Positions 33,674-41,629 of a DNA stretch of 64,000 nt are shown here, in pieces. Source of the DNA: Acidimicrobiales bacterium (GTDB lineage: Bacteria; Actinomycetota; Acidimicrobiia; Acidimicrobiales; Aldehydirespiratoraceae). Numbering within the stretch: the stretch's first letter is position 1; every line of letters begins with the position of its first letter. The stretch spans positions 151,197 to 215,196 of the forward strand of contig JAVJSI010000017.1 of NCBI GenBank assembly GCA_040219515.1. Reading direction: 5' to 3'. Below the pieces are notes generated by a model. The model did no database searches and was not told where the DNA came from. It was given only the letters and a program-made list of their open reading frames with translations. The position numbers were made by a program, and so were the translations under genes.

Positions 33674-35128
33674 ATGCACTCCGAGACGACCTCGGGCCCC
33701 GCGACGGCCGCGCTTCCGCCGGCCGGGATCGGGCTCGTGGCCGATGCCGGTCTCCGCCGGACCGACGCGGGTCGCACCCTGATCGGCGGCTCGCCGCTGC
33801 GCATCATCAGGCTGTCCGGGGCCGGTGCTGCCGTGGTGACGGCCTGGCTCGAGGGGACACCGCTGGCCGCGGTGAAGTCGGCCCGGGGTCTGGCCCGCCG
33901 CCTTCTCGATGCCGGCATGGTGCATCCGGTCGTCGTGCCGATGACGGATCCGCCGCCGGTCACCGTGGTGGTGCCGGCCAAGGACGACGCCGATCATCTC
34001 GCCCACCTCCTCCCGTCGATCGGTCAACCCACGCTGGTCGTCGACGATGCCTCCGACCGCCCGAGCGAGATCGAGTCGGTGGGCCGTGTCCATGGCGCGC
34101 GCGTGGTCCGCCGCGAGGTCAACGGTGGCCCGGGCGCCGCGCGGATGACGGGTCTGGGCGCGGTCGACACCGAGCTCGTGGTGTTCGTCGACGCCGATGT
34201 GGTGCTGCCCGACGGATGGTGGCCGGCGCTGGCTGCGCACTTCGACGACCCCGCGGTGGTCGCGGTCGCCCCGCGTGTCCGCAGTGCCCCCGGGCCGTCC
34301 CTGCGCGAACGGTACGAAGAGATCCACTCCCCGTTGGACCTGGGTGCCGAGCCGGCCAACGTGGCACCTCGTCGGAGGGTGGCCTACGTGCCCACCGCCG
34401 TCCTCGCAGTTCGAGCCTCGGCCGTGGACCGGGTCGGCGGCTTCGACCCGGCGCTGCGAGTGGGAGAGGACGTCGACCTCGTCTGGCGGCTGGCCGCCGA
34501 GGCCGGCACGGTGCGCTACGCGCCGGAGGTGGTGGCCCACCATCGGCCGCGGGCCTCGTGGCTGGGTCTGCTGCGCCAGCGGCATGCCTATGGCGGTTCG
34601 GCCGTGGACCTCTCGGCTCGCCACGGACGCCTCGTCGCACCTGCTCGTTGCTCGCGTTGGAGCATGACCGCCTGGTCGGTGACGGCGGTCGGTCACCCCT
34701 TCGTCGGCACCGGCATCGCGGCCGGCGCCGGTGTCGCCCTCGCCGGGAAGCTCTCGGCCGTGCCCGACGGGTCCGCCGAGGCCGCCCGTCTCGCGGGGTG
34801 GGGACACATCCAGGCGGGTCGGGGATTGGCGAGCGCGATATCGCGGGTGTGGTGGCCGTTCGCCCTCGGCGCCCTGACGGTCCGTCGACTGCGGCCCGCG
34901 GTCCTGGCGGCCATGGTGGGCCCGGCGGCGTGGCAGTGGTGGCGGGGCGAACGGGTCGCCGACCCGATCCGTTCCGTCGGTCTCCGCATCGCCGACGACA
35001 TGGCGTACGGGTCGGGCGTGTGGCGCCAGGTGCTGCGCCGGACAGATGGCCGCGCTCTGGTGCCCGACCTCGTGGAATGGCCTGGCGGGCAGGCTGCGGT
35101 CGAGACCGCTACGGTCGCCGAACGATGA
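33674..35128 (+). CDS. mftF: Mycofactocin glycosyltransferase MftF
   Basis: A 484-residue protein with the MftF domain order. Residues ~25-85 form a PqqD/MftB-like winged-helix segment (LRIIRLSGAGAAVV, then LARRLLDAGMVHP). A family-2 glycosyltransferase follows from residue 95 (VTVVVPAKDD), with the metal motif DAD at 173-175 and a GEDVDLVWRL acceptor motif. The C-terminal part has several hydrophobic segments, suggesting membrane association. In mycobacteria MftF adds oligoglucose to mycofactocin. It lies 24.6 kb from mftC, and its stop overlaps the next gene by ATGA. Confidence 0.92.
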   Translation: MHSETTSGPATAALPPAGIGLVADAGLRRTDAGRTLIGGSPLRIIRLSGAGAAVVTAWLEGTPLAAVKSARGLARRLLDAGMVHPVVVPMTDPPPVTVVVPAKDDADHLAHLLPSIGQPTLVVDDASDRPSEIESVGRVHGARVVRREVNGGPGAARMTGLGAVDTELVVFVDADVVLPDGWWPALAAHFDDPAVVAVAPRVRSAPGPSLRERYEEIHSPLDLGAEPANVAPRRRVAYVPTAVLAVRASAVDRVGGFDPALRVGEDVDLVWRLAAEAGTVRYAPEVVAHHRPRASWLGLLRQRHAYGGSAVDLSARHGRLVAPARCSRWSMTAWSVTAVGHPFVGTGIAAGAGVALAGKLSAVPDGSAEAARLAGWGHIQAGRGLASAISRVWWPFALGALTVRRLRPAVLAAMVGPAAWQWWRGERVADPIRSVGLRIADDMAYGSGVWRQVLRRTDGRALVPDLVEWPGGQAAVETATVAER

Positions 35129-36258
35129 GCAGCTCTTCCCCCGACCGTGTGATCCCCGCCCGCATGACCAAGCTGATCGACCGGTGCGCCCGCGAGGTCG
35201 ACGAGGGCCGGGTGCCCGGCTGCCAGGTGGCCATCGGCTTCGAGGGTGAGATCGTGCTCTTCGAGGCGTTCGGTGACGTCACCACCGACCATCGCTTCCA
35301 CACCTACTCGGCCGTGAAGCCCACGGTCTCGCTCACTGTGCTCGAGCTGGCCGCCGAGGGGCTGCTCGATCTCGCTGCCCCGGTCGCGTCGGTGCTGCCC
35401 ACGTTCGCCACCAACGGCAAGGACGTGATCACGTTGTCGCAGGTGCTGCTCCATGCGGGCGGCTTCCCCCACGCGCCCGTGTCGATCGGAGAGTTCAGCG
35501 ACCGGGAGGCCCGCCTGGCCCGCTACGAACGCTGGCGCACCACCTGGGAACCCGGTTCGGCGTTCGAGTACCACGCGTCGGCCGCCCACTGGGTCTTGGC
35601 CGACTGCATCACCGCGGTGACGGGGCGACACCACGCGGACGTCGTCACCGAGCGGGTCATGGCGCCCGCCGGTTGCGCTCGCTGGCTCGCGATCCCGGTC
35701 GACGAGCAGGACGACATCGCCTCGGTCGTCTCGGTGGGCGACGCCCCCGACCTCGAGGAGTTGGCCCGCCAGTTCGGGCTCGACTCCCTCCCGGCCTCCG
35801 AGGTGACCGACGACGCGTTGCTCGCCTTCAACGACCCTGCGGTCCGCGCGGCCGGCCACCCTGGCGGCGGTGGGATCGCCTCGGCGGCCGAGCTGGCCCG
35901 CTGGTACCAGGGCGTGCTCCACAACGTCGGCGGGTTCCTGCGTCCCGAGGTCCATCGCGACGCGCTGGAGGTCGTCCGTCAGAACCATGCCGACTGGATG
36001 AACGTTCCGGCCAACCGCACCCACGCGTTCACGATCGGTGGCGACGACGGCCAGGCGCTCATGCGCGGCTTCGGTCACACGACGGGACCGGCGACCTTCG
36101 GCCACGGCGGGGCCAAGGGCCAGCGTGGCTGGGCCGATCCGGACACCGGCCTCTCGCTGGGCTTCGTCACCCACGGCCTCGATCGTGACGATCTCGTCCA
36201 CGCCCGTCGCGGCGCCGGTGTGTCGTCCGCGGCCGGCGCGCTCACGCAGCCCGTCTGA
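35125..36258 (+). CDS. Serine hydrolase (beta-lactamase/EstB family) coupled to mftF
   Basis: A 377-residue protein of the class C beta-lactamase/esterase family. The catalytic S-x-x-K is Ser62-Ala-Val-Lys65 and the Tyr motif is Y-H-A (EYHASAAHW); a late HGGAKGQRG stands in for the KTG box. No signal peptide is visible, so a cytoplasmic esterase is likelier than a true beta-lactamase. The ATG at 35125 overlaps the mftF stop (ATGA), linking production of the two proteins. A trimming or hydrolysis role on glycosylated mycofactocin or its alcohol substrates is possible but unproven. Confidence 0.82.
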   Translation: MSSSSPDRVIPARMTKLIDRCAREVDEGRVPGCQVAIGFEGEIVLFEAFGDVTTDHRFHTYSAVKPTVSLTVLELAAEGLLDLAAPVASVLPTFATNGKDVITLSQVLLHAGGFPHAPVSIGEFSDREARLARYERWRTTWEPGSAFEYHASAAHWVLADCITAVTGRHHADVVTERVMAPAGCARWLAIPVDEQDDIASVVSVGDAPDLEELARQFGLDSLPASEVTDDALLAFNDPAVRAAGHPGGGGIASAAELARWYQGVLHNVGGFLRPEVHRDALEVVRQNHADWMNVPANRTHAFTIGGDDGQALMRGFGHTTGPATFGHGGAKGQRGWADPDTGLSLGFVTHGLDRDDLVHARRGAGVSSAAGALTQPV

Positions 36259-36292
36259 TCCTCTTCGTGCCGACCCTGCCCCTGTCCCTCCG

Positions 36293-37474
36293 TCAGCGGG
36301 GCGTGAGGTCGGCCTGCGCGACCCGTTCGATGGACCACCAGAGCACGCCGAGGGCAACGACGCTCACCAGCGTCACCGGCGCGGTGACACCCACGTCACG
36401 GCGATCGGCGAGCACGCCGATCAATGCGGGAAGAGCGATCGCCCCGACCGAGCTCGCGCCGATCTGGTGGCCGACCGCTCGGGTCGCCCGGGCCTCGCCG
36501 AGGTACACCGCAGTGCGACTCATGACGAGTGGGAACATCGCCGAGAAGGTCAGCCCGATCACCGGGAGCGAGAGTCCACCGACGCCGGCGGGGTCGGCCC
36601 AGAGGACAACGACGGCGAGCGCCGCAGCGGCCGTCGACAGGCGCAGTGTCCGTTCCGGTGGCGTGCGATGGCCCACCGACGCGAGCAGCAGGCGGCCACC
36701 CATCAGCCCGCCCCAATAGCCGGCGGTGACGATGCCCGCCGACGCGTCGGAGAAGCCCCGGGACTCGGTGAGGAAGGTGTAGGCCCACGATCCGACGGCG
36801 ACCTCGATGCCGACATAGAGCGAGAACCAAGCGACCATCAGGGCCCCGAGACGAGGCGAGCCGATCATGGCGGTGTCCTGCGCGCTGATCGACGCGCTCA
36901 CCCGGGCGGCCCCGAACCCGTCCCGGAACCGCAGCACCACCGCCACGGAGACCGCAGTGAGCGCTGCGCACGCAACGTAGGGACCGCGCCAGGCGATGCC
37001 GTCGGCCACGAAGGGGGTGGCCAGCAGAGGTCCGAGAAAGGCGCCGATGCCGTAGGACGCGTGCAACATCCCCATCGCCCTCGGTCCCTGGGTCAACGCC
37101 ATCCACGCGTTCACCCCCGAATCGGCGAGACCCCAGACGACGCCCAGCGCGAGGTAGCCGACCGTCACCACCCACCACTCGGGGGCGGCGGCAACCATCA
37201 CGAGCGCGACCAGCGCGCCGGTCATCGACGCGGGCAACAGGCGTCCGACCGTGAACCGATCGGTGAGGTGGCCCGAGGCGAAACCGCCCACGGCGTAGCC
37301 GACGGAGATGGCGACGATCAGCAGGCCGAGGCTGCCGTCGGAGCGGCCGAAGTCGTCACGCAGGTTGGGCCAGACCGTGCCGAACACCCCATCGGGCAGC
37401 CCGAAGGCGGCGTACAGCACGAACGACGCAACCATCGCCCGCCTGATGCGACGGGTGTTCTGCAGCGGCGTCAA
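36293..37474 (-). CDS. Major facilitator superfamily transporter
   Basis: A 393-residue protein with about twelve transmembrane segments. After the first helix (FVLYAAFGLPDGVFG) the loop 2-3 motif GHLTDRFTVGRLLP fits the MFS signature GxxxDRxGRR loosely. The C-terminal half repeats the arrangement with GGRLLLASVGHRTPP. The substrate cannot be told. The start is TTG at 37474, overlapping the stop of the enoyl-CoA hydratase gene as TTGA; without it the frame would begin at an internal ATG that cuts into the first helix. Confidence 0.85.
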   Translation of the reverse strand: MTPLQNTRRIRRAMVASFVLYAAFGLPDGVFGTVWPNLRDDFGRSDGSLGLLIVAISVGYAVGGFASGHLTDRFTVGRLLPASMTGALVALVMVAAAPEWWVVTVGYLALGVVWGLADSGVNAWMALTQGPRAMGMLHASYGIGAFLGPLLATPFVADGIAWRGPYVACAALTAVSVAVVLRFRDGFGAARVSASISAQDTAMIGSPRLGALMVAWFSLYVGIEVAVGSWAYTFLTESRGFSDASAGIVTAGYWGGLMGGRLLLASVGHRTPPERTLRLSTAAAALAVVVLWADPAGVGGLSLPVIGLTFSAMFPLVMSRTAVYLGEARATRAVGHQIGASSVGAIALPALIGVLADRRDVGVTAPVTLVSVVALGVLWWSIERVAQADLTPR

Positions 37475-38268
37475 CGATCGCTCGATCGGGCCCGCTCGGC
37501 CAGATAGCGGCCGGCGACTTCGCGACTCTCGGGATCGTGCATCGCGGTGACGAACTGGTCGGCGTCGGCCCACGCGCCGTTGGTCGGCACCAGCGCCTCG
37601 GCTGCCGCGTCGACGGCATCGAGCGTGGCGCGCAGGGTGTACTCGGACTTCGTGGCGAGCGCCTCGGCGAGGGCCTCGACCTCCTGCTCGAGTCGGACGT
37701 CGACGGCGACGCGGCCGACCATGCCGAGGCCGTGGGCTTCCGCAGCCGAGAACGGCCGACAGGACAACACGAGGTCGCGAGTGGCGGCGGGACCGATCTC
37801 CCGCACGAGCCGGGGAATGCCGCCCCAGGTCAGCGGAATGCCGAGGTCGACCTCGGGGATCGCGAAGCTGGTCGACGCCGCGGCGATGCGGAGATCGCAG
37901 GCCATCGCCAGGAGCACGCCCCCGCCGATGCAGTGACCGTGGATGGCGGCGATCGTGACCGCTCGCATCCCCTCGATCGACTCGACCATCAGGCGGCCCG
38001 CATCGGCGCCTGCCCGCAGGGATCGCTCGCCGGGCCCGGTGAAGCCGGCCAGGTCCGCTCCCGCGGAGAACGCCCGTCCGGCGCCGGTCACCACGACCAC
38101 CCGCACGTCGTCCAGTGCGTCGAACCAGCCGGCTGCGGCGGCGAGTTCGTCGAGACACCGCGTGGACAGAGGGTTGAGCTTCGCCGGGCGGTTCAGCGTG
38201 AGTCGGCCGATGCGGCCGTCGACCGCGACGGTGAGGGTCTCGAACTCGGGTGGGGCGACGTCGTCCAT
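37471..38268 (-). CDS. Enoyl-CoA hydratase/isomerase family protein
   Basis: A 265-residue crotonase-fold protein: LNRPAKLNPLS, VVVVTGAGRAFSAGADL for the first oxyanion loop, and HCIGGGVLLAMACDLRIA for the second, then PEVDLGIPLTWGG. The usual catalytic Glu pair of hydratases is only partly matched (Glu in IPEVDLG), so isomerase or hydrolase activity is also possible. It is first in a two-gene operon with the MFS gene, which suggests uptake and breakdown of one acid. Confidence 0.86.
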   Translation of the reverse strand: MDDVAPPEFETLTVAVDGRIGRLTLNRPAKLNPLSTRCLDELAAAAGWFDALDDVRVVVVTGAGRAFSAGADLAGFTGPGERSLRAGADAGRLMVESIEGMRAVTIAAIHGHCIGGGVLLAMACDLRIAAASTSFAIPEVDLGIPLTWGGIPRLVREIGPAATRDLVLSCRPFSAAEAHGLGMVGRVAVDVRLEQEVEALAEALATKSEYTLRATLDAVDAAAEALVPTNGAWADADQFVTAMHDPESREVAGRYLAERARSSDR

Positions 38269-38383
38269 GCGCGACGATGCCACGCCCGTCGAAGGGGCGT
38301 GGCACCGAAGCATGCGACTGGCGAGTCGCCGCTCGCCATCTGCGGCGCTCCCTCTCGGGGACGCCAGCTCTTGTTCGCCTGGA

Positions 38384-39709
38384 TCAGGCGATCTTCAGCG
38401 AGGCATCGGCACCGACGGTCGCCGGCTCGTCGGCGGCCGTGGGCTCGAGGATCGAGAGGTCCCCGGTGATCGCCTCGACGCGGGCCCAGTCGGTGACGTC
38501 GGCGTCCTCGGTGAGGAAGACGATCTGCTGCGATTCGCTCGAGCGCACGAGCATCTCGAGAAGGGGCGCCTTGAGGGCCATGTCGAGCCCGTGGAGCGAG
38601 TCGTCGAGGATCAGCGGCAGGTTCTCGCCCGCTGGGCCGATACCCCGGGTCTCCTCGAGCTTCAACATGAGGGCGTGGGCGAGGGCGGCGACCTCGTCGT
38701 TCTCGGGATCGATGGGCAGCGGGCCGAGGTTGAGAGCATCGACGCCCTTCGCCCGCAGGGCCGCGTCCTCGATCTCGGCACGATGCTCGTAGGCCCAGTC
38801 GACGACGATCTCTCCGGCGACACCGAACCATTCGGCCAGGGCGGTCTCGTGGTCGGCACCGGCCTGGATGAGACGCTGACGCGACGCCTGGCTGTCGAGC
38901 AGGCCGTTGACCCGCTGGAGATGGAAGCCGAGGTAGGACTGGGCGCCGGCTTCGGCGAGGGCGGCCTCTTCTCCCGAGCGGGCCCGCTCCATGCGCTGGT
39001 TCTGGATGAACGAGAGCGCGGTGACCATCGCCGCCAGGATGAGCAGGCCCATGGCTGCGGGGCGGCTGATCCACATCACCGACGGGACGGCGAGGAGGGT
39101 CGCGGCCACACCGACGAAGAAGGAGATCTTGCGGACCTTCTCGGCCCGGGCCTGTGCCTCCTCGAACTCGGCGTGGCGTTCCTCGATGCGGGCCACGACG
39201 GATGCATCCTCGGGGGCCGAACCCGAGGCCTGCGCCTCTTCGTCGAGGATCTGCTGTGCGGCGGTCACGCGGTCGGCGAGCTCCCACAGCCGGGCCGGCT
39301 CGACCGATGCCAGGCGTCGGATGATCTGGTCGTGGTGCGTGCTCGTGGTGAGATCGCTCGAGGTGAGGCGCAGCCGGCGCTTGGCACCGCGAGCGTCGAG
39401 GCCGGCGACCCGGAGCAGGTCGATGTTGCCCTCGGCGTCGGCGAAGCGGGAGCTGACGTCGGCCGCCGCCTCGACGTCGATGACCCGAGCGCGGGCACCG
39501 AACGGCCGGAACACGGCGAAGCGGTTGCCGTTGTCGGCAACGATCTCCGCGTGCACCCCGGCGCGACTGGAACTCAGCGAGCCGACGAGCTCGGTGATGA
39601 GTCCTTCACGCTCGAGCCGTCCGACACCGCCGATGACGGTGAGACGGGGGTGGAATTCCAACGAGAAAGTGTTCTCGTCGGCCTCGATGACAAGCCGGTC
39701 GAATCGCAT
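38384..39709 (-). CDS. Membrane-anchored SMC/ABC-like protein with degenerate P-loop
   Basis: A 441-residue protein of a type I do not recognise. The first 80 residues resemble the start of an SMC/RecF-type ATPase (FHPRLTVIGGVGRLEREG), but the P-loop reads GGVGRLER where Lys-Ser/Thr is expected. Residues ~140-195 are a charged coiled-coil-like helix. Two transmembrane helices follow at about 196-215 and 218-235, then a second helical stretch. Near the C-terminus LPLILDD (364-370) followed by HGLD resembles Walker B plus D-loop, and VFLTED the H-loop region. So the architecture is ATPase halves on either side of a membrane hairpin. Confidence 0.6.
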   Translation of the reverse strand: MRFDRLVIEADENTFSLEFHPRLTVIGGVGRLEREGLITELVGSLSSSRAGVHAEIVADNGNRFAVFRPFGARARVIDVEAAADVSSRFADAEGNIDLLRVAGLDARGAKRRLRLTSSDLTTSTHHDQIIRRLASVEPARLWELADRVTAAQQILDEEAQASGSAPEDASVVARIEERHAEFEEAQARAEKVRKISFFVGVAATLLAVPSVMWISRPAAMGLLILAAMVTALSFIQNQRMERARSGEEAALAEAGAQSYLGFHLQRVNGLLDSQASRQRLIQAGADHETALAEWFGVAGEIVVDWAYEHRAEIEDAALRAKGVDALNLGPLPIDPENDEVAALAHALMLKLEETRGIGPAGENLPLILDDSLHGLDMALKAPLLEMLVRSSESQQIVFLTEDADVTDWARVEAITGDLSILEPTAADEPATVGADASLKIA

Positions 39710-39871
39710 GGTTTCTCTACGGCGCGTGCACCCACGGACTTGAGTCGTACGACCCAATTCACCGAGCCGTTCCGCCTACTCGACGGATTGGGTCGGAAGC
39801 GGGTTGGAGGTGGTCCGGTCGCGTGGCATCATTGCCGACGCTTCCTCGGTCGATTTCGCCCGCGGTCGCAG

Positions 39872-39947
39872 GCTCCCTTAGCTCAGTCGGCAGAGCGTCT
39901 CCATGGTAAGGAGAAGGTCGTCAGTTCAATTCTGACAGGGAGCTCCA
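39872..39947 (+). tRNA. tRNA-Thr (anticodon GGT)
   Basis: Acceptor arms GCTCCCT (39872-39878) and AGGGAGC (39937-39943), anticodon GGT at 39905-39907 and T-loop TTCAATT. CCA is encoded at 39945-39947. Confidence 0.95.
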
Positions 39948-39972
39948 CGGAACGGTCCGCCGATCCGAGGGC

Positions 39973-40046
39973 GGCGACGTAGCTCAGTTGGTGAGAGCGC
40001 TCGACTCATAATCGAGAGGCCGACAGTTCGAATCTGTCCGTCGCTA
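39973..40046 (+). tRNA. tRNA-Met, elongator type (anticodon CAT)
   Basis: Acceptor arms GGCGACG (39973-39979) and CGTCGCT (40039-40045), with a G-U first pair. Anticodon CAT at 40007-40009. The anticodon stem lacks the three G-C pairs of initiator tRNA, so this is elongator Met; tRNA-Ile2 with the same anticodon cannot be fully excluded. CCA is not encoded. Confidence 0.88.
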
Positions 40047-40107
40047 CGCAGGTTCCCGATCAACCCGATCATCTCGATCAACTCCCGTGCGGGTAGCGCA
40101 CGATCTC

Positions 40108-40764
40108 ATGGCCGACTCGTCTGTAGCTCCCCGCCCCCTCCGGATCGTCACCGATCCGCCACGCGGTGGCGCAGCGGCGGGCGGGGGCGGCCTCGTGACC
40201 GCGGCGATGGACGAGCTGGTCCAGCGGGCGGTGGCCGGCGAACGCGAGGCGTTCGACGAGATGGTGCGGCGTACGCACCGAGACGCCTACGGTCTCGCGT
40301 TGCGGTTGACGAGCAACGAGGACGATGCGAGCGACGTGGTGCAGGACGCCTACCTCCGCGCCTATCGCAGCATCGATCGCTTTCGCGGCGACGCGAAGTT
40401 CTCCACCTGGCTCTACCGCATCGTCGCGAACTGTGCGTCCACCGCGATGGGGAAGCGTCGTCGCCATCGTCACGACCCACTGCCCGACGAGGCACACGTG
40501 GTCGATCTTCGACCCGAGAGCGACCCTGTGGCCCAGGCCGACGCCAACGCCCTGCGGGCCCAGCTCGACGAGGCGATCCGCGAGCTGCCCCCACGACTGC
40601 GGTCGGTGGTGGTGCTGCGCGACGTCTACGACCTGCCGCACGACGCCATCGCGGACGAGCTCGGCATCTCGGTGAGCGCGGCCAAGGTGCGGCTCCATCG
40701 CGCTCGACGACGGCTGAGGGAACGGGTGTTCCCGCTGCCCGGAGAGGAACTCCATGCAATCTGA
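40108..40764 (+). CDS. ECF-family RNA polymerase sigma factor
   Basis: A 218-residue ECF sigma factor (seven more residues if GTG 40087 is used). Region 2 carries the helix VVQDAYLRAYRSIDRFRGDA and STWLYRIVAN; region 4 carries LPPRLRSVVVLRDVYDLPH and a helix-turn-helix ISVSAAKVRLHRARRRLRE. It directs transcription of a small regulon that cannot be defined here. Its 3' end overlaps the start of an anti-sigma gene by 11 nt, the common ECF arrangement. It sits between tRNA genes upstream of secE. Confidence 0.9.
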   Translation: MADSSVAPRPLRIVTDPPRGGAAAGGGGLVTAAMDELVQRAVAGEREAFDEMVRRTHRDAYGLALRLTSNEDDASDVVQDAYLRAYRSIDRFRGDAKFSTWLYRIVANCASTAMGKRRRHRHDPLPDEAHVVDLRPESDPVAQADANALRAQLDEAIRELPPRLRSVVVLRDVYDLPHDAIADELGISVSAAKVRLHRARRRLRERVFPLPGEELHAI

Positions 40765-41131
40765 TCGCCAGTCCGATGGCTCGCCGTCGTGTGACGACCT
40801 GCTCGAGGCCCTGTCCGCAATCGACGACGGCACCGAAGCCGCGCTCATGTCCGAACCGGCCCGCCGCCACGTTGCGCAGTGCCTGCGTTGCCAGGCCGAG
40901 GTGGCGAACTACCGGCGGCTGCGCCGTGCGATGCGCGACCTCGCCTCGTCGGGTGTGCCGGTCGACCCCACCCTCGAGCACGAGATCCTCCTGACCCTCG
41001 ACGAGTACGACGGCCGTAGCGGTCGCCGGGTGCCGGGCTATGCGGCGGCCACGATCGGCGGCCTCGCGGCCGCCGCCGGCGTGATCGCGCTGGCCACCCG
41101 GCAACGACGCGGCGGCCGGCTGGTCGGCTGA
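40754..41131 (+). CDS. Membrane anti-sigma factor with zinc-finger motif
   Basis: A 125-residue protein. The anti-sigma zinc motif H-x3-C-x2-C is present (HVAQCLRC), an Asp/Glu-rich helix precedes it, and one transmembrane segment (YAAATIGGLAAAAGVIALA) lies near the C-terminus with a short basic tail. It should hold the overlapping ECF sigma factor inactive at the membrane until released. The C-terminal outside part is very short, so a sensing partner is likely. Confidence 0.85.
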   Translation: MQSDRQSDGSPSCDDLLEALSAIDDGTEAALMSEPARRHVAQCLRCQAEVANYRRLRRAMRDLASSGVPVDPTLEHEILLTLDEYDGRSGRRVPGYAAATIGGLAAAAGVIALATRQRRGGRLVG

Positions 41132-41199
41132 ACGCGCGTTGTCGCCCCTACCCGGGGCAGGTATTTCCGAGGCCAGTGATATCGTTGTCCACCGTTCTC

Positions 41200-41272
41200 A
41201 GGGGCGTGGCTCAATTGGTAGAGCATCGGTCTCCAAAACCGAAGGTTGCAGGTTCAAGTCCTGTCGCCCCTG
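41200..41272 (+). tRNA. tRNA-Trp (anticodon CCA)
   Basis: Acceptor arms AGGGGCG (41200-41206) and CGCCCCT (41265-41271), anticodon CCA at 41233-41235. Upstream of secE, as is common in bacteria. Confidence 0.95.
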
Positions 41273-41324
41273 CATGGCGACGCCGTCACACGGTGGCGCC
41301 GCTCACTGATCCAAGGATTTCCTC

Positions 41325-41624
41325 ATGTCGATGAACCGACAGCAGAAGCGCATGATGCAGAAGCAGGGCGAGCTCGGCGCGGACGGCGAGCCGGTCCGCG
41401 CCCGTCGCCAGCAGCCGAGCGCCGCGCCGCCGCAGGAGCGCACCAGCCCCGTGCAGTTCCTCCGCGAGGTGCGCGGCGAACTCCGCAAGGTCGCATGGCC
41501 GTCGCGTCCGGAGACGATCAACTACTCGATCGTCGTACTGGTCACCATCGTGGTCCTCGGCGCGATCATCTACGGCCTCGACTGGCTGTTCTCCACCTTC
41601 ATCCTCGAGCTCTTCGAGGCCTGA
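41325..41624 (+). CDS. secE: Preprotein translocase subunit SecE
   Basis: A 99-residue SecE: a basic N-terminal tail, the amphipathic VQFLREVRGELRKVAWPSR helix with the conserved KVxWPS motif, and one transmembrane segment (SIVVLVTIVVLGAIIYGLDWLF). It stabilises SecY in the membrane. It precedes nusG with 5 nt between, the universal order. Confidence 0.95.
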   Translation: MSMNRQQKRMMQKQGELGADGEPVRARRQQPSAAPPQERTSPVQFLREVRGELRKVAWPSRPETINYSIVVLVTIVVLGAIIYGLDWLFSTFILELFEA

Positions 41625-41629
41625 TCGAC

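Noticed and set aside
33451..35124. In-frame upstream extension of the EstB-like serine hydrolase through mftF
   Set aside because: The extension is Arg/Gly-rich shadow sequence; the hydrolase starts at ATG 35125 in an ATGA overlap.
35125..36258. Beta-lactamase resistance gene
   Set aside because: It has SxxK and YxA but no signal peptide and no standard KTG box; an intracellular esterase is likelier.
37475..38305. In-frame upstream extension of the MFS gene through the enoyl-CoA hydratase gene
   Set aside because: The hydratase frame is clearly coding here; a TTG overlapping its stop gives a proper start for the transporter.
39973..40046. Initiator tRNA-Met
   Set aside because: The anticodon stem lacks the three consecutive G-C pairs and the first acceptor pair is G-U, not the initiator mismatch.
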